Source of the DNA: Parabacteroides sp.
Lineage (GTDB): Bacteria; Bacteroidota; Bacteroidia; Bacteroidales; Tannerellaceae
Direction of reading: 5' to 3'
Length of the DNA stretch: 64,000 bases
Assembly: GCA_019417325.1 (NCBI GenBank)
Contig: DXVO01000021.1
Location: forward strand, 62,001 to 126,000
The translations under genes were made by a program, and so were the position numbers. Of the stretch, positions 34,565 through 42,911 are shown one piece after another. Position 1 is the stretch's first letter, and each line of letters starts with the position of its first letter. The notes under the pieces are model-generated. The model had not been told where the DNA came from. It did no database searches and was given only the letters and a program-made list of their open reading frames with translations.

Positions 34565-35804
34565 AAGTGTATTTATCAGAGATACGGAGCGATAGTAATT
34601 TCATATCATTGCCTATCTTCTCATTATTGACACGTGCGTAGCGTTGGGTAGTCTGAATATTCTTGTGCCCCATCATCCGGCTGACACTTTCAATGGGTAC
34701 GCCTTGCGAAAGGCATAATTCGGAAGCGAAAACATGCCGCCCGACATGAAAGTTAAGTTTGGTCGTGATATTGCAGAGTTTAGCTATGATTTTCAGCGCA
34801 TAATTAATACGTCCCGGTCCTAACATGGGAAATACATTTTCTCCTTTTGCCAGTCCCTTGTATTTCTCTATAATCTGTACGGGTATATCCAGCAATTTAA
34901 CATTAAACGGTGTTCCGGTTTTTTGTCTGTCTGTGGAAATCCACAGGCTACCATCTTCTTCGGTAATAATTTCTTTCCACGTAAGTTGTTTCAGGTCAAT
35001 GTAAGGAAGCCCCGTAAAGGCTGCGAATACGAACATATCACGGATAAAGCATTGGCTTTTGGATTCTATCGGAGTAGATATAAGCCTTTGAAACTCTTCT
35101 TTTGTGAGTGAGCGTATTTTGAAATCGGGCTTCTTCAACTTGTAGCCAAAGAAAGGAGGATTGATAATCAATTTCCGATGCAAGGCGATACGCACGACTT
35201 TGAAAAGCACCAACATAGTACCGGAAACTGTTTCATCCGTCATTTTTCTTTCCACTCTTAAATGAAAATCGAACGCTTCGATAAAGGTCAGGTCTAACTG
35301 GTTTAGGGGTACATCCTGAACGTTATACTTGATTTTCAGGAAGCGTTTGACTTGTTTTCTGATGGTAACATATTTGTGGTAAGTGGCTTGGGAACGGTCT
35401 ATTCCGATACGTGTTTGGAAATCCTGCATCATTTCATCAAAGAGAATAAGCAGTGTTTTTTGTGCGGTCGCAATCCCTTGAAATGCGTTCTTAACTTCTT
35501 GGGCTGTAACTGTTCCGGCACGTTCTAAAATAGCCCTGTAATGCGTGTGTATGGAGAGATTAATTTTATTAATCTCTCTGTTGAGTTCAATGGCTACACG
35601 GCTTTTTCCGGTAGCCCGACCGGATTTAACACTCCAAAGCCGTTCTTCGATTTTCAGTTTGGAACTGAATTGGGCAATGGAGTTGCCAATAATGATTTTC
35701 CCGATAACCGGATAAACGGCATTGGGGTTTACTTCTGTTCTTTCTGTACTTCCTTCCCGTTTGAGGTAAAAGGACACTTTCAGTTCGTTGTTCATAACGC
35801 TCAC
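34551..35804 (-). CDS. Tyrosine integrase, proximal one of the pair
   Basis: A 417-residue recombinase with the same three domains: L-N-F-H-V-G-R-H-V-F-A-S-E gives the H-x-x-R-H box, M-M-G-H-K-N-I-Q-T-T-Q-R-Y-A the final histidine and the nucleophilic tyrosine. Everything needed for catalysis is there. It reads away from the right end repeat at 35922-35944, 118 bases upstream, as expected for an element integrase next to its attachment site. Translation may start at the Met at 35798. It overlaps the second integrase gene by 14 bases. Confidence 0.9.
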   Translation of the reverse strand: MSVMNNELKVSFYLKREGSTERTEVNPNAVYPVIGKIIIGNSIAQFSSKLKIEERLWSVKSGRATGKSRVAIELNREINKINLSIHTHYRAILERAGTVTAQEVKNAFQGIATAQKTLLILFDEMMQDFQTRIGIDRSQATYHKYVTIRKQVKRFLKIKYNVQDVPLNQLDLTFIEAFDFHLRVERKMTDETVSGTMLVLFKVVRIALHRKLIINPPFFGYKLKKPDFKIRSLTKEEFQRLISTPIESKSQCFIRDMFVFAAFTGLPYIDLKQLTWKEIITEEDGSLWISTDRQKTGTPFNVKLLDIPVQIIEKYKGLAKGENVFPMLGPGRINYALKIIAKLCNITTKLNFHVGRHVFASELCLSQGVPIESVSRMMGHKNIQTTQRYARVNNEKIGNDMKLLSLRISDKYTYVEQ

Positions 35805-35921
35805 ATTTTAAGTTCATAAAATTACTTTCTTTGTGAGTTATTTGAACAATGTAACAAGCAGACAAACAGTGCTATAACCAGACGTTCAAGGTCATTGGTT
35901 TGCTGTGTTTTTCTCTAATCT

Positions 35922-35944
35922 CAATGGGTAACGATTTAGAAACG
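35922..35944. repeat. Right direct repeat of element B
   Basis: GGGTAACGAT followed by TTAGAAACG; one base differs from the left copy at 23936-23958. Confidence 0.8.
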
Positions 35945-36059
35945 GAAAGTTTGCTTAAATCTGCTTTTTCCTGCAATTTCACTATCGGACACCCAAAGAC
36001 ACTAAAAGACGTACATTTCTATCATTCAATCAATTACTCTGCTTTTCTCTTTCTTGCTT

Positions 36060-36833
36060 CTACTGTAATAAGTCCGTATAGCAGGAAAAGATAAACAAGT
36101 CCCTGACGTTTTCCAACCGTTCGGAAACCATCTTCTTTTTAAGGATGATTTTAATTTCATCCTCTGACAAATACCCCCTATCTACTTTCTCCAAACGGAT
36201 TTTATAATTGGCGAACGGGTCGCCTATCAGGATGCCGTTATTACGGGCTATCAAGATAATGCGTTTGAAGAACTGCAAAAACTTGGCAGTCGTATTATAA
36301 CCACATTTACAGGTAGTACGCAAATACAACTCGAAGTCTGTAATAAACATCGGGGTGATTTCATTGATGGCAATATCCGATATATTGTACTTGCTTTGGA
36401 TAAACTCGGCAAGGTGGCGGCGGGTCACTTCATATTTACGATAGGTGGCAATCGTCTTAGATATGCCGACCAACTGCTTAACATCGTCATTGTGCTTTTT
36501 GAAAAGGTTTAAAATGGTTTCGTGTTTTTCACTGTGTCCCAAAAATTCATTTTTCACATTTTCGGCTGTCACATAGTTATCACGCCGTTGTTGTTCGTGG
36601 TAGATATTATTCAGGGATGCTTTTATATCCTCTAATAAGGCATTTATTTTGCCTGCATCTTTACCTTTGGCTTTACCCGCTGCGATATTCCAGTTTTCGG
36701 GCAGGATGCTTTGTTTCGTACTAAACTGGCATAACTTACCGTCAATGGTAATTCTTGCCATAATCATAACCTCGCCGTTCTTCTTTTCAGAACCTTTCTT
36801 TAAATAGAAAAGGACTTTGAATGTACTCTTCAT
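36060..36833 (-). pseudogene. Integrase N-terminal fragment of island A
   Basis: The first 257 codons of a tyrosine integrase: arm-binding domain (F-K-V-L-F-Y-L-K-K-G, I-T-I-D-G-K), core-binding domain, and the first strand of the catalytic domain R-D-L-F-I-F-S-C-Y-T, after which it runs into D-L-L-Q and a stop at 36060. The family would go on with G-L-x-Y-x-D-x-K-x-L and another 150 residues, including all catalytic boxes. The continuation is found at 23408-23893. The island's own integrase is therefore dead, and the island should depend on another enzyme to move. Confidence 0.8.
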
Positions 36834-37039
36834 AACCTCACATTTTTTAAGTTACAAAACTAATGATAACACTTTAAATGTGAGATATTTAGACGGTGGA
36901 CAAATTCGGACTTCCTGCGGTCATTTTCGGACAAATCGTTACCGTTTTTGTCCGGTAGGGAATAGGTAACGATTTAGTAACGAAACTATGTCTTTTCAAG
37001 TCCTTTTGTTGTCTTGGAAACAAGACTTATAGGCAATAA

Positions 37040-37072
37040 AAAAACCTACAAATCAGCGATTTGTAGGTTTTT
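37040..37072 (-). terminator. New terminator behind tRNA-Ser, brought by island A
   Basis: Perfect 15-base arms (AAAAACCTACAAATC and complement) with a three-base loop, 35 bases beyond the tRNA 3' end on the minus strand and inside the island. Confidence 0.9.
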
Positions 37073-37107
37073 GTCCTCTTACTGTCCTTTTTTGTCCAGT
37101 AGGTTCT

Positions 37108-37131
37108 GCGGAGAGATAGGGATTCGAACCC
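37108..37131. other. attR of island A
   Basis: The repeat GCGGAGAGATAGGG coincides with the acceptor and T-arm end of tRNA-Ser, so the tRNA stays intact on this side. Confidence 0.85.
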
Positions 37132-37193
37132 CAGGAACCTCTCGGTTCAACGGTTTTCAAGACCGCCGCAATCGACCACTCTGCCATCTCTCC
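37109..37193 (-). tRNA. tRNA-Ser(UGA)
   Basis: On the minus strand an 85-base gene begins GGAGAGATGG and ends TCTCTCC plus discriminator G. The anticodon stem-loop reads CGGTC-TTGAAAA-CCG with anticodon TGA. A long variable arm (about GTTGAACCGAGAGGTTC) and the T-loop GGTTCGAATCC fit class II tRNA-Ser. No CCA is encoded. Its 3' end is the integration site of island A. Confidence 0.95.
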
Positions 37194-37348
37194 AATATGT
37201 TTTGTTCAATCAAGTTTATTGCTCAATTGCGAGTGCAAAGGTAGATAATATTTTTAGTTGTGCAAATATGCACGGCCATATTTTTTCTTTTTGATGTAAT
37301 ATTTTTCTTTTAACAGCTGATATGGAACGTTTGGTGCTTTTTAATTGT

Positions 37349-37356
37349 TACCTTTG
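37349..37356 (+). promoter_or_regulatory. Possible -7 box TACCTTTG
   Basis: Fits TAnnTTTG, 35 bases before the thioredoxin start. A TTTG lies 15 bases upstream, a shorter spacing than usual. Confidence 0.5.
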
Positions 37357-37390
37357 TAAATACTAATAATTAAACAGTAAGAAGAATTAT

Positions 37391-37864
37391 ATGAGAAGTT
37401 TTAAAAATTTATTTATGTTGGTAGCTGTGCTATTTTTATTCAGCTGCTCGATGTCTGCCAAACCTGATAAAAATGAAACTGAAGAAGCAACTGTAGCTGC
37501 AGGGGAAGTAGTTGTTTTGAATAAAGCAGATTTTCTTACTAAGGTTTTCAACTATGAAAAGAATCCGACACAATGGATATATGAAGGAAATAAGCCTTGT
37601 ATTATTGACTTTTATGCAGATTGGTGCGGGCCTTGTAAGAAAGTTGCTCCTATATTGAAGGAACTTGCCGGTCAATATAAGGATGATATTGTTATTTACA
37701 AAATAAATGTAGATAATGAGAAAGAGTTGGCTGCAGCCTTTGGCATACAAAGTATTCCGACTATATTGTTTGTTCCGAAAGATGGAAAACCCCAGATTGC
37801 ACAGGGAGCACTATCAAAGGAACAGTTTGTAGAACAGATTGATAATTTCTTGCTAAAGAAATAA
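37391..37864 (+). CDS. Thioredoxin-fold lipoprotein
   Basis: A 157-residue envelope protein: signal peptide with lipobox L-F-S-C (acylated Cys about residue 19), a linker rich in Glu, and a complete thioredoxin domain with F-Y-A-D-W-C-G-P-C-K near residue 70 and the cis-proline segment S-I-P-T-I near 124. It probably reduces periplasmic disulfides or serves cytochrome maturation. The gene is monocistronic and is the first gene right of the island. Confidence 0.9.
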   Translation: MRSFKNLFMLVAVLFLFSCSMSAKPDKNETEEATVAAGEVVVLNKADFLTKVFNYEKNPTQWIYEGNKPCIIDFYADWCGPCKKVAPILKELAGQYKDDIVIYKINVDNEKELAAAFGIQSIPTILFVPKDGKPQIAQGALSKEQFVEQIDNFLLKK

Positions 37865-37935
37865 TAAGAGGTTTTGGAGAAGAAAGGGCAGCTTTCATTA
37901 TGAAGGCTGCCCTTTTATTTTTATTTACAGTTTTC

Positions 37936-38577
37936 TTATTTAATCTCAATCAAAAATTCAGATATAGGATGACGTACCTTTTTCAGATTCACTAACCAGT
38001 CGTTTGTAGCATCCCGATAGCCTAAAGGTAACATGGTAACACTACGTAATCCCTGTTCTTTTAGCTTTAAAAGTTTATCCAGAGCTTCATTGTCGAATCC
38101 TTCCATCGGGGTACAATCCACTTTAAGCTCGGCAGCCATAGCCATTGAAAAGGCAAATGCGATGTACGCTTGTCTTGCAGCATGTTCAAAGTTTAATTCG
38201 GCATCCCGGTTCAGATATACTTCTTTTAACCTGTCCGTATAAGGTTTATAGCGGTCTTCCTCTTGTCCCCTTTCCGAAGTAATATAATGATAAATATGGT
38301 CGATTCGTTCTGAAGTATAGTTATCCCATGCTGCAAACACCAATAAATGCGAACAATCTGCAACCTGGTGCTGATTATAAGCAATGGAGACTATTTTATC
38401 TTTCAGGGCTTGATTTGTTATATCGATTACCTGAAAGGGCTGTAATCCCGACGATGTTGGTGCCAACCATGCTGCTTCTATTATTTTATCGACCAGTTTC
38501 TGGTCTACTGCTTTGTTTGAATCAAATTTTTTAACGGCATATCGCCATTGTAATGCTTCTGATAAGTTTATTTCCAT
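37936..38577 (-). CDS. Nitroreductase-family NAD(P)H oxidoreductase
   Basis: A 213-residue FMN-dependent oxidoreductase of the NfsB type. The opening R-Y-A-V-K-K-F-D and W-L-A-P-T-S-S-G-L-Q-P-F-Q near residue 36 form the FMN phosphate site; M-L-P-L-G-Y-R near residue 184 closes it. Substrates in Bacteroides include nitro compounds such as metronidazole; a role in quinone or disulfide reduction is equally possible. It is convergent with the thioredoxin gene and precedes no operon partner. Confidence 0.9.
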   Translation of the reverse strand: MEINLSEALQWRYAVKKFDSNKAVDQKLVDKIIEAAWLAPTSSGLQPFQVIDITNQALKDKIVSIAYNQHQVADCSHLLVFAAWDNYTSERIDHIYHYITSERGQEEDRYKPYTDRLKEVYLNRDAELNFEHAARQAYIAFAFSMAMAAELKVDCTPMEGFDNEALDKLLKLKEQGLRSVTMLPLGYRDATNDWLVNLKKVRHPISEFLIEIK

Positions 38578-38628
38578 ATATGCTTTTTCCTTTTAAACAT
38601 TTTAATTGGAAGAAAAGTTATGAAAAAC

Positions 38629-40215
38629 TTACTTGATATTTTTCAAAGCCTCCAGTGCAGTTTGGTTGGCCGGGTCTATTTCAAGGATTTTGTTCCAGTA
38701 CAATTTGGAGTTATCCATATCTTCTTTCAGATAATAATAGTACCCTAAATAGCGATAACATTCACTTAGGTCCTTTGTATATTTTCCCGGAGTTTTTTCA
38801 AGAATCTGGATACATGCTTCGTAATAAGGTTTAGCAAGTCCCTGTTCGGTTTCCGGGTCCATTAATGCTTGGGTGCGTGCTTGCCATAATGTTCCTAAAT
38901 GACTGTTGGGTACACGTTCTTTTACAATATTGAAAAGGCTGTCGGCTTTACCGAGGTATCCGGTATCAACAATGCTGTCTTTTGTAGCAGCCGTATAATA
39001 ATATTTACCTAATTGATAGAAATCGGAAGTCTCTACTGATGTTCCGGTGATTTCCATATATTTGGAATATGCTTTGATTGCATTGTCATAATCGCCTTTA
39101 TCGGTAGACACGTCTGCTATGTCTTTATAAATTTCCGGATGGGAATTCGGCTCGCATAAATCCAATGCTTTTTGCAATGCTTCCAATGCCTGGTCGTACT
39201 GTTCTGTTTCTCCTAACAATCTACCATAATATAGATAATCCTGCCAGATGATTTTAGCATCAGGCGTATTGAAAAATTCTATGGCTTCTTTTACGCCATG
39301 TTGATAATCTTTTGTTTCATATTTGTTGTAAAAGCTAAGACGCTTCAATAAAAAATTATTGGGTTCTTTGGCTTTACCTTGTTCTATAATTTGGGCTGCT
39401 TCGGCATATTGACCATTGAAGAAAAGCGCGGAAGCGTAGTGTATTAAATTATCTGTGGTGTACAGTTCTCCGTTCATATATTTTTTGTATGCATCGATCG
39501 CTTTGGCATACATTCCTTGTAAAGAATAAATATCACCCAGGCTACGATAGGCCGGTAGATAATTCGGATCTCTTGTTAATGCTTTTTGAAGCATTTCAAT
39601 GGATAGGGTAGGGCTTACTCCTTTGTAAACATCTGCATATTTGATATATGCTTCCAAACAGTCCGGATTGAAGTGAAGTGCCAGTTCATATTTACCGGCA
39701 GCATCTCCGGGTTTATCCTGAGCGAGCAGTTGGTCGCCTTCAAATAAATAAATTGCAGGTTCGTTTGTATTGAACTTCCTTGCGTATTCTAAAGATTCCT
39801 TTGTGTCATCAGGCATATTATTGGCGGCATAAGCAGCTGCAATGGCAACATAGACGGCAGCATCCTTTTTATTTATTTTGGTAGCTGTACCGAAAGCTTT
39901 TTCAGCAGCTTTCGTATCGGTTTTCAGTAATATTTTACCTTGTCCGACCTGGTTATATGCATATTGGGGAGAAGTCTCCCATCCTTGTTTGTAATAGTCG
40001 AGAGCTTTTGATGTATTACCGGCGTTAAAAGCAATTTCTCCTAAATAATAGAGAGCTTCTGCTTTTTCTGTCGCAGAACCATTCAGTTGTTTTTTAAATA
40101 ATTGTTTGGCGATGTCTGATTCGCCTGTTTTATAGAAAGCGATAGCTGTTTTATTATCAGCAAACGCCGGCAATGCAAATAAACAGGCTATGATAATTAA
40201 TAAATTTCTGATCAT
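38629..40215 (-). CDS. Tetratricopeptide-repeat protein of the TonB cluster
   Basis: A 528-residue secreted or periplasmic protein. Signal peptide residues 1-19 (ends A-F-A-D). At least ten TPR units with A-L-x-Y-Y-K-Q-G-W, A-Y-x-x-L-G-D-I-Y and A-L-x-A-L-x-K-A-L patterns cover the whole chain. TPR proteins like this end the ExbB-ExbD-TonB gene sets of Bacteroidetes and may hold the complex together. It lies 19 bases after the PstS-like gene. Confidence 0.82.
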   Translation of the reverse strand: MIRNLLIIIACLFALPAFADNKTAIAFYKTGESDIAKQLFKKQLNGSATEKAEALYYLGEIAFNAGNTSKALDYYKQGWETSPQYAYNQVGQGKILLKTDTKAAEKAFGTATKINKKDAAVYVAIAAAYAANNMPDDTKESLEYARKFNTNEPAIYLFEGDQLLAQDKPGDAAGKYELALHFNPDCLEAYIKYADVYKGVSPTLSIEMLQKALTRDPNYLPAYRSLGDIYSLQGMYAKAIDAYKKYMNGELYTTDNLIHYASALFFNGQYAEAAQIIEQGKAKEPNNFLLKRLSFYNKYETKDYQHGVKEAIEFFNTPDAKIIWQDYLYYGRLLGETEQYDQALEALQKALDLCEPNSHPEIYKDIADVSTDKGDYDNAIKAYSKYMEITGTSVETSDFYQLGKYYYTAATKDSIVDTGYLGKADSLFNIVKERVPNSHLGTLWQARTQALMDPETEQGLAKPYYEACIQILEKTPGKYTKDLSECYRYLGYYYYLKEDMDNSKLYWNKILEIDPANQTALEALKNIK

Positions 40216-40234
40216 GACTTTTAGTTTAAATGAT

Positions 40235-41197
40235 TTATAATTGATCTCTTACATTTACAAGACGGATTACTTGTGTTGCGGGCAATATACCTGACTTCAG
40301 AATGATCCGTTGTCCCCGGTCACTTGTTACAAAAGAGGTGAATCCCGAGGCAAGTCCAGTTCTTGGGTCAGATAGAAGGATATATACGGGTCTTGTCATC
40401 GGATAGTCTTTTAATGCCATATAAGCCTGGTAAGGCTTGAAGCTGTTTTTAATGGTAGCATTGCGGTACTTGCTTACAGCCATAACCCTTATGCTATCAT
40501 TGAAACTAAGGCCGGTCGAATCTATCGGATTACTTACCCAATTTGCACCGATGATGCCTAATGCTCCCGGCCGCTTTGCCACATAATCCAATACTGCATA
40601 ATTATTCTGTGCAGCTTGAAGGTTCCCGTCTAGTTGTTCGCCTCCGCAAATGGAGTCAATGGCATAACGTACGGTACTTGAGTTGGGGTTGTCAAATACT
40701 ACTTCTATTTTGCCGGATTTGTTCTTTTCGGAAATTTCATTCCAGTTTTTTATTTTTCCTGTCAGTATATCCTTTATGACCGGAATACCAATCAATGAGT
40801 CTGTATTTTGTTTATTTACAATTAAAGCGATTGCGTCAGTCGCTATTTGAATTGCTTTCGGATACAATTTCTTGGCATTCATGAACGCTACTTCTTCCTT
40901 ATTTAGTTGGCGGGTAGTAACAGCCAGCCGCGTACTGTCATGTAGTAAACGGCTGATTGTTTCTGTTTCTCCGCTAAAATAAGGTACAATTCCAGTTTCT
41001 TTATAGATACTTTCGAATACACTGATCTCCTCCTGAATGATAGGAGCCAGGCAGTCGTCGGAAGCAATGGCGATAACTCCACTGGTTGGAGTATCCTCTG
41101 CCCCGGCTGTTTTTTTCTGGCTACATGATGCCAGAAATACAACTGCAAACAGATATATAAAAGTAAACTGTCTCATGTGTTTGTTTTTATTTACCAT
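40235..41197 (-). CDS. PstS-like substrate-binding lipoprotein
   Basis: A 320-residue solute-binding protein resembling the phosphate-binding PstS. A lipobox L-A-S-C is at about residue 25 (counting from the first Met); the Met at 41176 may be the real start because the signal peptide begins there. Marks: A-S-D-D-C-L-A-P, D-I-L-T-G-K-I-K-N-W-N-E-I near residue 145 and S-S-T-V-R-Y near 180. No phosphate ABC transporter genes are beside it; it sits between TonB-cluster genes, so its partner may be the TonB complex instead. Confidence 0.8.
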   Translation of the reverse strand: MVNKNKHMRQFTFIYLFAVVFLASCSQKKTAGAEDTPTSGVIAIASDDCLAPIIQEEISVFESIYKETGIVPYFSGETETISRLLHDSTRLAVTTRQLNKEEVAFMNAKKLYPKAIQIATDAIALIVNKQNTDSLIGIPVIKDILTGKIKNWNEISEKNKSGKIEVVFDNPNSSTVRYAIDSICGGEQLDGNLQAAQNNYAVLDYVAKRPGALGIIGANWVSNPIDSTGLSFNDSIRVMAVSKYRNATIKNSFKPYQAYMALKDYPMTRPVYILLSDPRTGLASGFTSFVTSDRGQRIILKSGILPATQVIRLVNVRDQL

Positions 41198-41384
41198 ATT
41201 TTATTAATCTGTATCCTCTGAATAAGGTATAACAGAAAAATAACACTCCACATATTACTCTGGTTGTGAATGACATGTTCCCCTCAAATAAATTTGTAAA
41301 AATTAGAAGGAAGGACATGCCGAGGTATACCACAATCATAGATATACCCCAGACAAGCTTTATATTTATACCTTTCATTTCCAT
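41187..41384 (-). CDS. Small two-helix membrane protein
   Basis: A 65-residue protein with two membrane helices (about residues 8-30 and 40-58). I know no function. The stop overlaps the start region of the PstS-like gene by 11 bases, and it begins one base after the tonB stop, so it is translated as part of this operon. Confidence 0.7.
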   Translation of the reverse strand: MEMKGINIKLVWGISMIVVYLGMSFLLIFTNLFEGNMSFTTRVICGVLFFCYTLFRGYRLIKYGK

Positions 41385-41385
41385 C

Positions 41386-42198
41386 TTATTCTAATCTGAA
41401 ACGGACGGGTACTGTAAAGTATACCGGTACCGCTCTACCATTTTGTTTACCCGGCATCCATTTCGGTAAAGATTTTATCACACGTACAGCCTCCCTGTCG
41501 CATGACGGATCTAATGAGCGCAGGATTTCTACGTCTGTCACTTCACCGGTCGCACTTACTACGAACCGGATGGCAACAGTTCCTTGTATACCGTTTTCGG
41601 CAGCAATAACCGGATATTTCAGGTTAGCACTGATGAATTTCAGTAGAGCAACATTTCCACCAGGGTATTCCGGCATCTGTTCAACTGCGGTATAGGGTTT
41701 TGTTTCTTCCTGTATAACCTCTTTATTATCTTTCAGGTCGGCAATATCTACGGCATCGTCACTGTCTGAACCTTTTACATCGGCAACGGAAATGGACATT
41801 TTCGAAGTAGTCAGTTCTTCTTGTGTTTTGATTTCGTCGTTATCATTCACTTCTTTGTCTGCTTTAATAACAGGCGGAGTGAACTTGATGGTACTTTTCA
41901 GTACAGGTGGAGGAGGTGCCTCTATATTGCGGACAACGTTCTCTTCCGGGACTTCCATTTTCAGGTTTGAAAGTGTTGTAACTTCCAATACCTGTTCCTT
42001 TTCTGTTTTTAGTACTACCGAATTAATAATATAAGGTAGTACCATGATGAGACTCGCACCGGCTATTACGATCAGCAAAGCGCGTATATGTCTTTTGCTG
42101 GAATTTTTACGTAATACATAAGCTCCGTATTCTTTGTTTTTACCAACAAAGATCAGATCGCACCACTCCGGTGAATTCAGATTTATATTTTTAATCAT
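41386..42198 (-). CDS. tonB: TonB energy transducer
   Basis: A 270-residue inner-membrane protein that carries energy from the ExbB/ExbD proton channel to outer-membrane TonB-dependent transporters. One membrane helix is at about residues 38-58, a Pro/Glu-rich spacer with E-A-P-P-P-P-V follows, and a full TonB C-terminal domain (Y-P-V-I-A-A-E-N-G-I-Q-G-T-V near residue 195, ending V-P-V-R-F) closes it. Such transducers likely serve SusC proteins, including the one 3 kb away (inference). Confidence 0.9.
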   Translation of the reverse strand: MIKNINLNSPEWCDLIFVGKNKEYGAYVLRKNSSKRHIRALLIVIAGASLIMVLPYIINSVVLKTEKEQVLEVTTLSNLKMEVPEENVVRNIEAPPPPVLKSTIKFTPPVIKADKEVNDNDEIKTQEELTTSKMSISVADVKGSDSDDAVDIADLKDNKEVIQEETKPYTAVEQMPEYPGGNVALLKFISANLKYPVIAAENGIQGTVAIRFVVSATGEVTDVEILRSLDPSCDREAVRVIKSLPKWMPGKQNGRAVPVYFTVPVRFRLE

Positions 42199-42225
42199 AA
42201 CCGTTCTTTTTTATAGTGATACTGA

Positions 42226-42900
42226 TCATTTCTTTTTGGGCTGGCTACCGGGTTCGGCAATTTGCTTGGACAATTCTCCGCCACTTTTCAAATTGTCGAC
42301 CAGGAATTGGTCGCCGTCCGTGATGTCTACGATTGCATATTTGCCGATATTACATATCTGCATCTCATCCAGTGCATCCACAAGATTCCTGTATGAAGCA
42401 TCGTCTGTTGCCTTTATCAGGACAACGGGAGCCTCTTTTGAGCCTTTTATTTCAGTAGACTGCTTTTTGAACTCATCTTCGGAAATTTCATTGTTCAGCT
42501 TTTTTAATTTAAGCTCTTTAACTTGCTGGACAACATCAAAATTACGTTCGAGTAAAACATCACGTAATCCGGTAGGAGAGAAGTCTGTCTCTTTTAAAGA
42601 CTCGACATGTTCGTAATCCGGTTCACCGAAATAATAGTACACTTTATTATCTTCACCGAGAATGAGAGTGATAGCTTTGGAGGCTTTCACTTTGGTTTGC
42701 TCGGCTTCTGTGATATGGTCTTTCGACGGCATGCTGATCTCCATGGTCTGTGGTTTGCTCAAGGAGGTACAAAGCATGAAGAAAGTAATCAGCAACATAT
42801 TCATGTCCACCATAGGCGTAAAGTCTACGCGGACGGTCATCTTTTTTTGTTTGCCTTTCTTTCCGTCTTTTTTGCCTTTATCTGTATTAACTTCTGCCAT
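42226..42900 (-). CDS. exbD: ExbD/TolR-type protein 2
   Basis: A 224-residue proton-channel subunit. The single membrane helix is in the N-terminal region with the typical V-D-F-T-P-M-V-D-M-N-M-L-L-I-T-F-F-M, whose Asp (D-M) is the proton-carrying residue. The periplasmic domain is longer than in E. coli ExbD. It follows the first exbD after 11 bases. Confidence 0.88.
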   Translation of the reverse strand: MAEVNTDKGKKDGKKGKQKKMTVRVDFTPMVDMNMLLITFFMLCTSLSKPQTMEISMPSKDHITEAEQTKVKASKAITLILGEDNKVYYYFGEPDYEHVESLKETDFSPTGLRDVLLERNFDVVQQVKELKLKKLNNEISEDEFKKQSTEIKGSKEAPVVLIKATDDASYRNLVDALDEMQICNIGKYAIVDITDGDQFLVDNLKSGGELSKQIAEPGSQPKKK

Positions 42901-42911
42901 GACTTTTTGCT

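Larger units (their letters stand above)
23875..36084. mobile_element. Nested element B, about 12.2 kb, inside the integrase gene of A
   Basis: The two halves of the outer integrase gene meet the element at a shared AGCAG (23875-23879 and 36080-36084, plus strand). Just inside both ends is a 23-base direct repeat (22 of 23 identical). A short inverted pair CAGTAGAAG/CTTCTACTG (23877-23885, 36056-36064) lies at the tips. Content: AraC-radical SAM-YoaP cargo, mobilisation genes, TIR cargo, two integrases reading away from the right end. Exact ends are uncertain by about 60-150 bases. Confidence 0.65.
15823..37121. mobile_element. Integrative island A in tRNA-Ser(UGA), 21.3 kb
   Basis: Borders are the direct repeat GCGGAGAGATAGGG at 15823-15836 and 37108-37121. 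The right copy is the 3' end of an intact tRNA-Ser gene. Next to the right border lies an integrase gene in the orientation usual for such elements. Cargo: arsenic operon, truncated rteC, ORF6N gene and the nested element B. Both inner ends carry a related motif, AATAGGTAACGA followed by AGTAACGA (about 15894 and 36959), which may be integrase binding sites. Confidence 0.85.

Noticed and set aside
37014..37244. Open frame of 76 codons over the tRNA region
   Set aside because: It overlaps tRNA-Ser and its terminator and has no family features.
42134..42616. Long plus-strand open frame opposite exbD
   Set aside because: Antisense shadow of a well-recognised ExbD gene; composition is the complement of its codons.
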